Source: Stackebrandtia endophytica | Lineage (GTDB): Bacteria; Actinomycetota; Actinomycetes; Mycobacteriales; Micromonosporaceae | Length of the DNA stretch: 64,000 nt | Assembly: GCF_006716355.1 (NCBI RefSeq) | Contig: NZ_VFOW01000001.1 | Coordinates: 4,650,001-4,714,000 of the forward strand | Reading direction: 5' to 3' | Shown: positions 1 to 9,500 of the stretch, piece by piece | How positions within the stretch are numbered: the stretch's first letter is position 1 | Layout: each line of letters starts with the position of its first letter | The notes under the pieces: generated by a model | Database searches by the model: none | Told to the model about the DNA's origin: nothing | What the model saw: only the letters and a program-made list of their open reading frames with translations | Made by a program: the position numbers and the translations under genes

Positions 1-48
1 GACGTCGACCGGGTGCACCGCATCCTGCAGCGTTCCGTCGGTCGGTAG
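1..48 (+). CDS. 3' end of an unidentified gene (partial)
   Basis: The first 15 codons of the window stay open on the plus strand and end at a TAG at 46-48. The stop lies 5 bases before the end of the convergent amine oxidase gene. The tail is too short to assign a family. It is called only because the frame is open to the window edge and the position suits a convergent neighbour. Confidence 0.35.
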   Translation, partial: DVDRVHRILQRSVGR

Positions 49-53
49 ACCTC

Positions 54-1397
54 TCACCGGGGCAACAGTTCGGCGGCGCGGTCGGCGGCGTCGCGACCGG
101 AGAGCACCGCGCCCTCGAAGTACCCGTTCCACACCGAGGCGTACTCCGTTCCCGCCCAGTGCAGCACCCCGGTGTCGGCGCGCAGATCCCGTCCCAGGCC
201 GGTCCATCCGCCGGTACTGAACCGCGCCGAGAAACAACCACGCGTCAACGGTTCGGCACACCAGTCGAACTCGATGAAGTCCCGCAGCTCCCGTCGGGTC
301 CGGGGACCGAACACCTCCGACAACTCCCGCACCACGGTGTCGCGCCGTTCCGCCTCCGACAACCGGCGCAGCGCCAACGCGTCGTTGCCGTAGCTGAACC
401 CGGTGAGCACCCCTGCGGCCCGGCCGGGCATCGAGTTGTCGACGGTCTCGGTGATCCACCCGCTGGACAGGTTGCACTGACCCGACAGTCCCGAATCGCG
501 CCAAAATGGAGTGTCGAACACCAGGTGCAGCTTCAACGCCGCTCCAGGCATCAGTCGGCGCAGCGCGATCTGTTTGATCACCGGCAACGCCGGGGCGAAC
601 TCGATGTCGTCCACCACCACCGCTGGAACCGCGACGATCGCCCGTCTCGCCGCCACGGACAACCGATCGGTGTGGGCGGTGACCGCGCCGTCCCAGTCGA
701 TCCGGCGCACCTGCTCGTTCAGTCGCACGACCTCCGGCCCCAACGAATCGGCGATCGCGGCGGCGATGGCCGCCGGTCCACCGACCAGTCGGTCCTGTTG
801 CGCCCCACCGGTCATACCCAGCAACGAATCCACGCCGTTGCCACTGCGGACGTAGAACAGCAGACCCAGCATCGATATGTCGGAGGCTTCGGCGGTCAAC
901 AGTCCGCCCGCCAACATGCGTGCCACGATCCGACGTTCGTCGCTGTCTCCGACGTCCTGCCCATCCAGCCAGTTGCGCACCGTCACGCCGTCCAGCGCGG
1001 CGGCGGTGGGGGAGTTCCAGGGCTGGGCGATGTCGACGTGCCTCGCCAACGCGTCGATCCGGTTGAGCAGTTCGATCGCCCCCGACGGCAGGTCGGAGCG
1101 GGACTGGTCGCCGATCCGATAGATGGGGGCGCCGTGCGCCGCCGTCGGGAAGGTGGCGACGCCGTACTCGCGCGCCAGTTCGTACATGGTGTCCTGAGTC
1201 GGCCCCAGCCACTGGCCGCCGAGGTCGATCTGGGTGCCGTCGTCCAGGTATCGGGTGTGGGTGCGTCCGCCGACTCGGTCACGTGCCTCCAGCACCGCCA
1301 CGCTCCAACCGGCGTCACGCAGCCGGCGAGCCGCCGCCAGACCCGCGAAACCCGCGCCCACCACGACGACGTCGACGTCGATCCGTGCCATGGTCAT
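54..1397 (-). CDS. flavin monoamine oxidase family protein
   Basis: This 447-residue protein belongs to the FAD-dependent amine oxidase family, which oxidises primary amines to aldehydes with H2O2 release. The N-terminus has the Rossmann dinucleotide-binding motif VVGAGFAGLAAARRL (about residues 11-25), followed by the ERD-type stretch LEARDRVGGRTHT. The flavin-proximal motif GGQWLGPTQ is near residue 60. The C-terminal part has the family's WAGTEYASVWNGYFEGA segment, which closes over the FAD. There is no signal peptide, so it is probably cytoplasmic. The length is normal for the family. The substrate cannot be told from the sequence. It runs divergently from the acetyltransferase at 1525. 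Confidence 0.93.
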   Translation of the reverse strand: MTMARIDVDVVVVGAGFAGLAAARRLRDAGWSVAVLEARDRVGGRTHTRYLDDGTQIDLGGQWLGPTQDTMYELAREYGVATFPTAAHGAPIYRIGDQSRSDLPSGAIELLNRIDALARHVDIAQPWNSPTAAALDGVTVRNWLDGQDVGDSDERRIVARMLAGGLLTAEASDISMLGLLFYVRSGNGVDSLLGMTGGAQQDRLVGGPAAIAAAIADSLGPEVVRLNEQVRRIDWDGAVTAHTDRLSVAARRAIVAVPAVVVDDIEFAPALPVIKQIALRRLMPGAALKLHLVFDTPFWRDSGLSGQCNLSSGWITETVDNSMPGRAAGVLTGFSYGNDALALRRLSEAERRDTVVRELSEVFGPRTRRELRDFIEFDWCAEPLTRGCFSARFSTGGWTGLGRDLRADTGVLHWAGTEYASVWNGYFEGAVLSGRDAADRAAELLPR

Positions 1398-1524
1398 CCC
1401 CCTACTAGCCCCTGTACCGCGGCTGTCAGCCTATGCGCCGACCGAGCCCCCGGGCGTGACAATGAGGAGGGGCGACGTGGGTGCCGACCACCCGCGAGCG
1501 GGTCCCGTGAGAGAGTCGGATGAC

Positions 1525-1977
1525 ATGACAGCTCTCAGCATCCGCGCCGCACGCCCCGACGACTTCGATCCGATCATCTCCGTCGCCGACGACTGGTGGG
1601 GACGGGCGGTCTCGTCAGCTCTTCAGCGGTTGTTCCTCGATCAGTTCCATCAGACCAGTCTGGTGGCCGAGACGCCGACACTTCGGCCCGCCGGATTCCT
1701 CATCGGATTTCTGTCCCCTTCGGACCCCGCGTGCGCCTACATCCACTTCTCCGGCGTCCACCCCGACATGAGGCGCACCGGGCTCGCCCGCGAACTGTAC
1801 GACCGGTTCCTCACGTCGGCGGTCGAAGCCGGGTGTACCAAGGCGAAGGCGGTCACCTCGCCGGTCAACGCCCGATCCATCGCGTTCCACCGGGCGATCG
1901 GATTCACCGCGAGCGAACCGGTCGCCGACTACGACGGCCCCGGGCTCGACCGGGTGGTGTTCCACAAGCCACTGTGA
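1525..1977 (+). CDS. GNAT family N-acetyltransferase
   Basis: A 150-residue GNAT acetyltransferase that would transfer acetyl from acetyl-CoA to an unknown amine. The open frame extends upstream, but the ATG at 1525 is the start that gives a normal GNAT N-terminus (TALSIRAARPDDFD). The acetyl-CoA-binding signature appears as VHPDMRRTGLARELYDRF (about residues 75-92, the R-x-x-G-x-A loop). The C-terminal NARSIAFHRAIGFTAS segment matches the usual N-x-x-x-x-x-F-Y/H-x-x-x-G-F motif. It is a stand-alone gene, divergent from the amine oxidase. Confidence 0.9.
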   Translation: MTALSIRAARPDDFDPIISVADDWWGRAVSSALQRLFLDQFHQTSLVAETPTLRPAGFLIGFLSPSDPACAYIHFSGVHPDMRRTGLARELYDRFLTSAVEAGCTKAKAVTSPVNARSIAFHRAIGFTASEPVADYDGPGLDRVVFHKPL

Positions 1978-2080
1978 GCCGGGCCGGTGTCCGGTGGGAG
2001 GGGAGGTTGGTTCTGCTGGGGGACCGGCGTCCCCCGTCAGAGGGAACCCGCCGACGACCTGGCGAAATAGCTTGGCAGGT

Positions 2081-3193
2081 ATGAATAACCCACCAACGGT
2101 CAACCGACTGGCGCTCGCCGGGGCGACCGTGACCAGTGGAATCGCCGCAATACTCGGGATCGTCTGGCTGATCCGGCCGGACTGGGGATTCTTCTACTCG
2201 AATCCCGACTTGTTCATCATGGTCGGCCTGGCGGGTACCACCGCCGCGACGGCACTTCACACCGGGACGGCCGTGCTCGGCGTCATCGCGGGAGCGGCCG
2301 CGCTGTCCGGTCGGCTGGGAAGCCGTGGGATCGTGCTCACGGGCTCGGCGCAGTTGATCGTCTTCGGGATCGCGCTGGGCAGCATGGCCACTCTGTCGGT
2401 GGCCGGATACCTGGTCGCGATGAGCATGCCGATCGTCATCGTCGTCCTGTTGGTCCAGTTGGTTCGCCGATACCCGGTGGCGCGTTGGGTCGTGGGCGTT
2501 CCGTTGCTGGCCGCCGCCGTCATCGGCATCGTGTTGGGATGGAGCACCCTGGGCAAGGTCGTCTCGAACCTGGGTACCGGCCTGGCGGCCTCGGCGGGAC
2601 AACTGGGTGTCGTTCTGCTGGTCCTGCTGTTGGGATTCAGCTGGACGATCGCCGTCGTCTCCGCCACCCGTGGCAGCGCCGGGGCCGCCCGTGCCACCGC
2701 CTGGGTCACCCGGCACCGCAAGGTCATCGCCGTGATCGCCGCGCTCGGGCCGATGCCGTACGCGCTGGTCCGGCTGACCTGGCTGACACCGTGGCCGTGG
2801 GATGTCTCCGCGGACATGCTCACCATGGACGTTCGGATCTGGGGTTTGACGCTGTCCTCCGGTGCCTGGCTGGGATTCGTGTTGACGCTCGGCCTGATCC
2901 GGCCGTGGGGCACGGTGTGGCCACGCTGGGTGCCCCGGTTCGCCGGACGCCCGGTACCCGTCGCCGCCGCGGTGGTCCCGGGCGCCGTCATCGCCGCCGT
3001 CGTGTGTTTCGCCGCCGTGCCGATGCTCTATAACGCCAGCAGTAGGGGCTTCGTCGCCATGCTGGAGTGGGCGTTGGTGTTCCCGTGCTGGTTCTGGGGT
3101 CCGGCGCTGGCTCTGGCGGTCTGGGGATACGCCGGGTACCGCCGTGAGTTGGCCGCCCGTGAGTCCTCGACCGGCGTCCACGCCGGAGTCTGA
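2081..3193 (+). CDS. multi-pass membrane protein of unknown function
   Basis: This 370-residue protein has about ten hydrophobic segments spread along its whole length and no soluble domain, so it is an integral membrane protein. The ATG at 2081 is preferred over an upstream GTG because the sequence before it (GGEVGSAGGPASP...) is not hydrophobic and the region has no obvious start signals. I recognise no family motif. The layout resembles uncharacterised actinobacterial membrane proteins. It is followed by a strong hairpin terminator. Confidence 0.75.
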   Translation: MNNPPTVNRLALAGATVTSGIAAILGIVWLIRPDWGFFYSNPDLFIMVGLAGTTAATALHTGTAVLGVIAGAAALSGRLGSRGIVLTGSAQLIVFGIALGSMATLSVAGYLVAMSMPIVIVVLLVQLVRRYPVARWVVGVPLLAAAVIGIVLGWSTLGKVVSNLGTGLAASAGQLGVVLLVLLLGFSWTIAVVSATRGSAGAARATAWVTRHRKVIAVIAALGPMPYALVRLTWLTPWPWDVSADMLTMDVRIWGLTLSSGAWLGFVLTLGLIRPWGTVWPRWVPRFAGRPVPVAAAVVPGAVIAAVVCFAAVPMLYNASSRGFVAMLEWALVFPCWFWGPALALAVWGYAGYRRELAARESSTGVHAGV

Positions 3194-3202
3194 ATGGGGA
3201 AG

Positions 3203-3241
3203 GTCGCCCCGATCGACGGTCGTGCCGTCGATCGGGGCGAC
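3203..3241. terminator. hairpin terminator between convergent genes
   Basis: A perfect 17-bp inverted repeat (3203-3219 and 3225-3241) with a 5-base loop lies just after the stop of the membrane protein gene and before the end of the minus-strand GyrI-like gene. It can serve both directions. There is no long T run, as is common in high-GC genomes. Confidence 0.8.
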
Positions 3242-3271
3242 GTCGTATGCGGTTGGTGTCTCCTCGGCGAA

Positions 3272-3892
3272 TCACACGGCTCGGACCGGCTGACGCAGGA
3301 TGGTGCGCAGTCGGTCCGGTGCGACCTTGCGGGCATCACTGAGGTAGATCTCGTGGTGTCTGCCGACCATCTCGAAACCCTCACCGGGAATGAACTCCCG
3401 ATGCATCCGTTCCAGGATCTCGGTCTCGTCGTCGTACGAGCCGATGTGGAGAGTCTGGACGGATCGCCCCTCCTCCAACGATTCCAGACGCACCCGATCT
3501 AGCCGAGCCGGCGGAGTTTTGGCCCCCACCTGTTCCACCGCCTCGGTGAACACGGCCTCGTCGATCCAGTCGGGGACCATCACCAACAGGGTCCAATCCC
3601 ACCGGGACTTGTCACGCGCCGAGGTGTAGGTGGCCATGTCCTCGGCCCACCACAGTCCCTCCAGCGGCATGACGACGTAGTCGCGATCGAGTTGTCGTTT
3701 GCTGGCGAACTTGATCTTGTAGGCGACCGGGTACAACGCCTCGACGGCTTCGGTGAACGCCTCGGACGTGTTGGGATCGCCGTGTCCGTCGATCATGAGG
3801 TACTGAAGCCTAGGCACGTCCACCACCCGGAACACCCCTCGTTTCGCCTGATAGGCGTCCAGTTCCTTCTTGAAGTCGATCTTGGTCGACAC
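3272..3892 (-). CDS. GyrI-like small-molecule-binding domain protein
   Basis: A 206-residue protein of the GyrI-like (SOUL/Rob C-terminal-like) superfamily, stand-alone ligand-binding proteins. Diagnostic stretches are the N-terminal YLMIDGHGDPNTSEAF and the ALYPVAYKIKF segment, followed by the MPLEGLWWAED core. The GTG at 3892 is chosen over an ATG 45 bases upstream because a GAGGGA ribosome site sits about six bases before it. It has no DNA-binding domain, unlike MerR or AraC fusions of this fold. The ligand is unknown. Confidence 0.85.
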   Translation of the reverse strand: MSTKIDFKKELDAYQAKRGVFRVVDVPRLQYLMIDGHGDPNTSEAFTEAVEALYPVAYKIKFASKRQLDRDYVVMPLEGLWWAEDMATYTSARDKSRWDWTLLVMVPDWIDEAVFTEAVEQVGAKTPPARLDRVRLESLEEGRSVQTLHIGSYDDETEILERMHREFIPGEGFEMVGRHHEIYLSDARKVAPDRLRTILRQPVRAV

Positions 3893-4208
3893 CGTCGCTC
3901 CCTCGGTAGACCCACGCGAGGTGTCTATTATCGACAACCACCGCTGTGGTCGCGCCGAGTTCGGTGACCCGCGCGCGACCGCAACCTACCCGGTGGGGCC
4001 GACATCAGACGTGACGTCGGCCGAGTTCACTGCCGAGTGTCTCGATGCCTCGTCGTTTCTCTCTGAACCGCCCCCGTCGGTCACCACCACCGTACGGTCT
4101 CCTGGTGGCCTTCCGGGGTTCCGCCGTCAACCTCGCATCCGATCCGGCCGAGCCCGCCGCTCGTACCGCGGGGAATCGTCGCTGGTGGGGGTGGGTGTTG
4201 GTGTGGGT

Positions 4209-4532
4209 CTTGGTTTTGAGGTGTCTTTTCTATTGACGCATGGTGATGTGGTGATGTAGTTTCTCTCTGCTGCAAGATCATTCCGGCAAGTGATCATTGT
4301 GGAACACGGATGCATCGCCCCTTTTCTGCGCATTCGTGATGCCCTCGTTGACCGGGCACCGCCTTGTGCCCCCTTGCCGTATGGATCGTCTGTGCCCGTG
4401 AACATGTCCGTGCGCCCATCAGCGCGTTGGTTGATTTCCACTGTGGCGGTGGCCGTCGCCGTCGTGACCCTGACCGGTGAACCCGCCGCCGCGAACACCT
4501 GCGGCTCCAACATCGACAGCGACTTCAACGGC
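4209..4532 (+). repeat. direct repeat copy 1: upstream region and 5' end of FG-GAP gene
   Basis: This stretch, holding the AT-richer leader and the first 43 codons of the FG-GAP gene, reappears at 21423-21740 with only a few substitutions and two or three small gaps. It marks the left ends of two copies of the same gene unit. The leader from 3938 to 4208 has no recognisable gene. Confidence 0.95.
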
Positions 4533-5900
4533 GACGGCATCGCCGACGTCGCCATCGGAGACCCTGAAGCGACGGTGGGCGGTCATGTCGGTGCCGGGCG
4601 GGTCCACGTGGCGCTCACCGGAATCGGGACTCAGACGGTCACTCAGAGCCAGATCCCCGATATGGGCGCCGAAGCGGGAGACGGCTTCGGCTATGCCCTG
4701 GACAGCGTCGATTGGAACGGTGACGGCTGCAGTGACCTGGTCATTGGAGCACCGTTCGAGGCCTCGGGCGACAAAGCCGAGTCGGGCATGGTGATCCTGA
4801 TCCCCGGTTCACCAGGCGGTCTGGACCCGGCGGCGCGATTGATCTGGAGACAGGGCGCTGCCGGAATCCCAGGTGAGAGTGAGACCGGTGATCGGTTTGG
4901 ATACTCGGTGGCCGCCGGAGTGGCTGCGGGCAAGCCGTTCGTAGTGGTCGGAGCGCCGGGCGAAACCACCGGGTCGATGGAGCAGGCCGGGTCGGTCTCC
5001 TACATCCGATCCGACGTGAAGGTGACCTTCGACCAGGACTCCTCAGGGGTGTTCGGTGTCGTCGAGGCCGGCGACCAGTACGGCTACGCGGTCGCCGCAT
5101 CCAGCAGACACTTCGCGGTTGGCGGGCCAGGCGAGAACGTCGCGGGTATGGATTACTCGGGGACCGTCGGCGTGTTCAGCCACACGATCACCAACGGCGT
5201 GCCGGTGCAGACCGGTGGTGTGGACCAGGAACAGCCCGGACAGGGCGGCATCGCCGAGGCGGGCGACTGGTTCGGTCGATCACTGTCGATGGTGGACTAC
5301 ATACATGCGGGAGACACTGCGAGCGATGCGGGAAGTCTGCTGGCGGTGGGCTCACCCGGCGAAGCCCTGGGAGAGGTCAAAGCCGCCGGCCGGATCGTCA
5401 CCATTCGTGCCGACGGTTCGCTGGATGAGATTTCGAGCATCCACCAGGGCAACACCGGAGTCGAGGGTGACGTAGAACCCGACGACTACTTCGGGTGGTC
5501 AGTGGCGTTGGCGAACCGGGCCCCCGGACAGGCCGCCACCTGGCAGAACCTGCTCATGGCGGTGGGCGTGCCCGGCGAGGATTCGGCAACCCATATTGAT
5601 GCTGGTGGCGTGCAGGTGTTCTCCATGGTCGGCGCGCCGGGTGACCACGACGTCTGGGCTCACGGCGAACTGCAGAGCGTAGATCGACCCGAGATATCCG
5701 ACACCCGCCTCGGACAGTACATCCATGCAACGGCGCAGCACCTGTTCATCGGTGACCCGTGGGGGCCGTCGCCTGCGGTCTACGGCATCCCGTGGAACAA
5801 CATCGTCGGATCCGGCACGGACCCGGTTCTCGTCTACCGGCCCGGTGAGGGTGGGTTCCCGGCCGACGGGGTCGGCAGCTTCGGGGTGGCGATCGCATGA
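4404..5900 (+). CDS. secreted FG-GAP repeat (integrin-alpha-like beta-propeller) protein
   Basis: A 498-residue exported protein. The signal peptide is SVRPSARW followed by a hydrophobic run ending ...PAAA before NTCGS. The mature part has repeated FG-GAP blades with calcium loops such as DFNGDGIADVAIGDP and DWNGDGCSDLVIGAP. Further blades read GDRFGYSV, GDQYGYAV, GDWFGRSL and DDYFGWSV, so about six or seven blades form a propeller. The start is uncertain among GTG 4392, GTG 4398 and ATG 4404, and no clear ribosome site separates them. It is the first gene of the FG-GAP/LamG/RHS unit and probably helps display or fold the large toxin outside the cell (inference). Confidence 0.85.
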   Translation: MSVRPSARWLISTVAVAVAVVTLTGEPAAANTCGSNIDSDFNGDGIADVAIGDPEATVGGHVGAGRVHVALTGIGTQTVTQSQIPDMGAEAGDGFGYALDSVDWNGDGCSDLVIGAPFEASGDKAESGMVILIPGSPGGLDPAARLIWRQGAAGIPGESETGDRFGYSVAAGVAAGKPFVVVGAPGETTGSMEQAGSVSYIRSDVKVTFDQDSSGVFGVVEAGDQYGYAVAASSRHFAVGGPGENVAGMDYSGTVGVFSHTITNGVPVQTGGVDQEQPGQGGIAEAGDWFGRSLSMVDYIHAGDTASDAGSLLAVGSPGEALGEVKAAGRIVTIRADGSLDEISSIHQGNTGVEGDVEPDDYFGWSVALANRAPGQAATWQNLLMAVGVPGEDSATHIDAGGVQVFSMVGAPGDHDVWAHGELQSVDRPEISDTRLGQYIHATAQHLFIGDPWGPSPAVYGIPWNNIVGSGTDPVLVYRPGEGGFPADGVGSFGVAIA

Positions 5901-5962
5901 GATGCCAGCCGATTTCTCCAAACCAAAGTAGTTCGATCACTGTCGATTCGGGGGTCCCGAGG

Positions 5963-8900
5963 GTGTCCAAGTTGTACTCACCAGGTCGCCGCCTCGCGGT
6001 CCATCTCACCGTCACCGCGGTGATCGCCGCAGGTCTGACGGGAGTCTCCTGGCTGGTGCCGGAGACAAGCGCTCCGGCGGCAGCCGACCCGGTCGGCGAA
6101 ACCGACCTGTTGACCGAGGCTCAAGCCCAAGATCAGGCCGTGGAATCGGGCGAGGCGGTCGAGGTCACCGCGCTTCGCACCGAGCGACGAGAGGTGACGG
6201 CCAACCCCGACGGCAGCTTCACCGCCACCGAGTTCACCGCACCGGTGCGGACCGTCGTCGACGGCGACTGGATCGACGTCGATCCGACCCTGCAGGTCCA
6301 TGCCGACGGCACCATCGCCCCGGTCGCCACCACCATCGACATGAGGTTTTCATCAGGCGGTGACCAACCGCTCGTCACGGTGAACAAGAACAACCGCAGT
6401 GTCGCCCTGTCCTGGGACGGACCGCTTCCCACTCCCACGATTGCGGGGCCGACCGCCACCTACTCGGAGGTGTTGCCCGATGTGGATCTCGAGGTCACGG
6501 CGCTGATAGACGGCTTCACCCATGTTCTGATCGTCAAGAACGCACAGGCGGCGAACAATCCGGCGCTGGCCGAGATCGACATGCCCATCGCGGTTGACGG
6601 TGCGAGGGTGCGCGCGTCGGATTCCGGCGGGGTGGAATGGGTCGACTCGGCATCGGGCAGTCCACTGGTGATGGCCGATCAACCGATCATGTGGGACTCC
6701 CGTCAGTTCACTAGTGATGAGTCGAACCTGCGCGTCGCCGAGGAGGGTGCGGGCCGCGCTCCGGTGTCGGTGACAGTGGACACCGACTCCGTCACTCTGG
6801 AACCTGATCAGGCACTGCTGACCGCGCCCGACACCGTGTACCCGGTCTACATTGACCCGGTCTACCGGGATGAGTACCGAAGTGCCTGGGCGATGGTCGA
6901 CCGTGGCTATCCGAGCCAGTCGTACTACAAGTTCGCCGGCGCCGACGACGAGGGCCTTGGACGCTGCAACTTCAGCGACTGCAACTCCTCGATGATCAAA
7001 CGCCTTCTGTACAAGGTGTCCACATCCTTCTATAAGGGACGGACGATCCTGTCCGCGACCTTCGGTGCGACGCTGGCTCACAACTACTACGGTTCCGACC
7101 GTGCCGACCGGGCCGATTTGTACCTGAGCACCACCGGCATCACGTCGGGCACCACCTGGAACAGCAAGGTCGATCAGTGGAACAACAAGATCGCCGAAGC
7201 CGATACGCCCGCACCCAGCGGCGGAAGCTGCACCTATTCCACCCCTCACGCGACCGAATGGAACGTCAAGACCGAGGTTCAGGCCGCCGCGAACTCCGGC
7301 AAGACCTCCCTGACCTTCGGAATGCGCAACGCCTCCGAAACGGATGCCACGAAGTGGATGCGCTTCTGCCACAACGGGCACCTTCGCGTCACCTACAACA
7401 CGCCGCCCGAGCAGGCCGACACCAACGACATGGGCATAACACCGGGTAAGGCCTGCACCTATGCCATCGGCGCCGACTCATACACCAACAAGCCGCCGAC
7501 GATCTTCGCCACGTTGAAGGACGACGACCACGGCGACAAGAACGAATGGGGCTCGGGCGGAAAGGTCTCGGAGCAACTTCGTGCCGAATTCCGGCTGATC
7601 TGGGATGACCAGGAATGGACCGCGCCGCTGTCAGGTGCCAAGGCATCGGGCAGCCAATTCCAGCTGGACCTGGCCACCGCAGCCGGGCTGCCCGAACTTC
7701 CGCACAACACCCCGATCGGGTGGATCGTGCGAGCTCACGACGCCAACACCGCCGGACCGTGGTCGTGGGCGGGGGATTCCAGCAGATGCCGGTTCGTCAT
7801 CGACCCCACCACTCCGGATCCACCGGTGGTCACCAGTATCGACTTCCCCGACGGTGACGCCATCACCGAGGGAGTCGGCGAGATCGGAAGCTTCGACATC
7901 ACCGCACCTCGTGCCACCACGAAGTCCTATATCTACGACTTCAACGACGATGACGCCGGACCGAAGACCGTCGAGCTGGACAACCTCGGTGACGGGCTGT
8001 CGATCGATTTCATGCCGGTTGTTCCCGGACGTCAACTGCTGACCGTCACTGCCGTTGATGCCAACGGGCTGTCCTCCTCGACCAGCTATTCCTTCCGAGT
8101 TTCGGTGCCGGCGGCAGCCGGACGCTGGGGCATGACCGACTCGGCAGGATCACTCCAAGCCGTCGATGTCGACGGAACCAACCCTGCCATGGTCGGCGAT
8201 GGAGTGGACTTCGCCGCAGAAGGCCCTGGTGTTCACACCGCCGCGCACTTCGACGGCACCCCGCAGGCGTATGCCTCGACCGGCAACCGTTCCATCGCGC
8301 CGACCGGTGAGAGCTTTGCCGCTGCGGCGTGGGTGAAGATCGACGACCTGTCGAAGGACGCGACGGCGGTCAGCGTCGACGGCACCGGCGAAGCCGGTTT
8401 CCGCCTCGGATACCACTCCACGTCCGCCACCACCGGCACCTGGACGTTCGAGATCCCCGACACCGATGTTTCCAGCTTCACCACCTGGCGGATCATCGCC
8501 GGGATCGTGACCGAGACGAATAAGAACACCTGGGTCCACCTGATCGGCAGCTACAACGCCTTTGACAACACCATGCGGCTGTACTTGAACGGACAGCTTC
8601 TGGCCACCGCCCAGCGGGATTCGCTGTGGAACGGAACCAATACCGTCCAGATAGGGCGATCTTTGGAGAACGGGCGCTATCGCAACAACTGGACCGGCTC
8701 CCTGGCCGACATTGCGATCTTCGACCGCTACATCGTCCCCGCCGAGGCCAATCACCTCGGTGCGGTCACCCCGCGTCGCACCGGATACTGGCAACTCAAT
8801 GCCGCCGCCGACGGACTCAGCCCGGAGTACCTGGGCGGACCGAATCTGCAGCTGTCTGATGGCGCTAGCATTTACAACCCAGCTGATCCGGTCCTCGATC

Positions 8901-9466
8901 CCTTCCCACTGATGGGAGCCGGTCACCTCGAACTTGACGGGACCGGGGGCTGCGCGATCGCTGCGGCACCGACGGTCGACACTCAGACCAGCTTCACTCT
9001 GTCGGCGCGGGTTCGGCCGGTCAGCGACGCTCCCGAAACCGACATGGTCGTGCTGTCGATCCCCGGCAGCAACGGTTCAATGGTGACGGTCGGTTATTCG
9101 GCGGCCTCGGAATCCTGGCAGGCGTCGTTCACCCACGCTGACGCCACCGGAGCTGCAACCACGGTCGTCACCAGCCGTATCACCCCTACAGCCGACGGAT
9201 TCGGTCAGGCCATCGCCGTGGTCTACAACGCCTACACCGGAGACATCATTCTCTACGTTGACGGGGTTGCCTCCGAACCGCTCCAAGATCCCTACCTCGA
9301 TGCCTGGGCCGCCACCGGAGTCGTCAACGTCGGCCAAGCCGTTATCAACGGCAGCCCGACCTATCACTTCTCCGGCGCCATCGACGATGTGCGGACATAC
9401 AGCGGCGTGGCCAACCACGTTGTGATCGACGCATTGAAGAAACGTGATGAAGACCCCAGTATATAG
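5963..9466 (+). CDS. large secreted LamG-domain protein of the RHS toxin unit
   Basis: A 1167-residue exported protein with a long signal segment (SKLYSPGRRLAVHLTVTAVI then ...AAADP). An N-terminal region rich in propeller-like strands is followed by a DNRLRE-like beta domain (about 300-480, with YPVYIDPVYRDE and LLYKVSTSF). Next is a fibronectin-like stretch, then two LamG/concanavalin folds (about 750-920, AAHFDGTP...FAAAAWVKIDDL; and 960-1150, FTLSARVRP...IDDVRTYSG). An ATG at 5897 overlaps the previous stop, but GTG 5963 has a GGGGG site and matches the start of the paralogue at 21827. It is probably a surface adhesin or scaffold for the RHS protein. A deleted second copy lies at 21827-24202. 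Confidence 0.87.
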   Translation: MSKLYSPGRRLAVHLTVTAVIAAGLTGVSWLVPETSAPAAADPVGETDLLTEAQAQDQAVESGEAVEVTALRTERREVTANPDGSFTATEFTAPVRTVVDGDWIDVDPTLQVHADGTIAPVATTIDMRFSSGGDQPLVTVNKNNRSVALSWDGPLPTPTIAGPTATYSEVLPDVDLEVTALIDGFTHVLIVKNAQAANNPALAEIDMPIAVDGARVRASDSGGVEWVDSASGSPLVMADQPIMWDSRQFTSDESNLRVAEEGAGRAPVSVTVDTDSVTLEPDQALLTAPDTVYPVYIDPVYRDEYRSAWAMVDRGYPSQSYYKFAGADDEGLGRCNFSDCNSSMIKRLLYKVSTSFYKGRTILSATFGATLAHNYYGSDRADRADLYLSTTGITSGTTWNSKVDQWNNKIAEADTPAPSGGSCTYSTPHATEWNVKTEVQAAANSGKTSLTFGMRNASETDATKWMRFCHNGHLRVTYNTPPEQADTNDMGITPGKACTYAIGADSYTNKPPTIFATLKDDDHGDKNEWGSGGKVSEQLRAEFRLIWDDQEWTAPLSGAKASGSQFQLDLATAAGLPELPHNTPIGWIVRAHDANTAGPWSWAGDSSRCRFVIDPTTPDPPVVTSIDFPDGDAITEGVGEIGSFDITAPRATTKSYIYDFNDDDAGPKTVELDNLGDGLSIDFMPVVPGRQLLTVTAVDANGLSSSTSYSFRVSVPAAAGRWGMTDSAGSLQAVDVDGTNPAMVGDGVDFAAEGPGVHTAAHFDGTPQAYASTGNRSIAPTGESFAAAAWVKIDDLSKDATAVSVDGTGEAGFRLGYHSTSATTGTWTFEIPDTDVSSFTTWRIIAGIVTETNKNTWVHLIGSYNAFDNTMRLYLNGQLLATAQRDSLWNGTNTVQIGRSLENGRYRNNWTGSLADIAIFDRYIVPAEANHLGAVTPRRTGYWQLNAAADGLSPEYLGGPNLQLSDGASIYNPADPVLDPFPLMGAGHLELDGTGGCAIAAAPTVDTQTSFTLSARVRPVSDAPETDMVVLSIPGSNGSMVTVGYSAASESWQASFTHADATGAATTVVTSRITPTADGFGQAIAVVYNAYTGDIILYVDGVASEPLQDPYLDAWAATGVVNVGQAVINGSPTYHFSGAIDDVRTYSGVANHVVIDALKKRDEDPSI

Positions 9467-9500
9467 CCCGGCAGTGCCCACGCCCTCAGGAGAATCAACC

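Noticed and set aside
159..1523. 454-codon open frame antisense to the amine oxidase
   Set aside because: It mirrors a gene with clear FAD motifs and shows only arginine/glutamine-rich composition typical of antisense frames in high-GC DNA.
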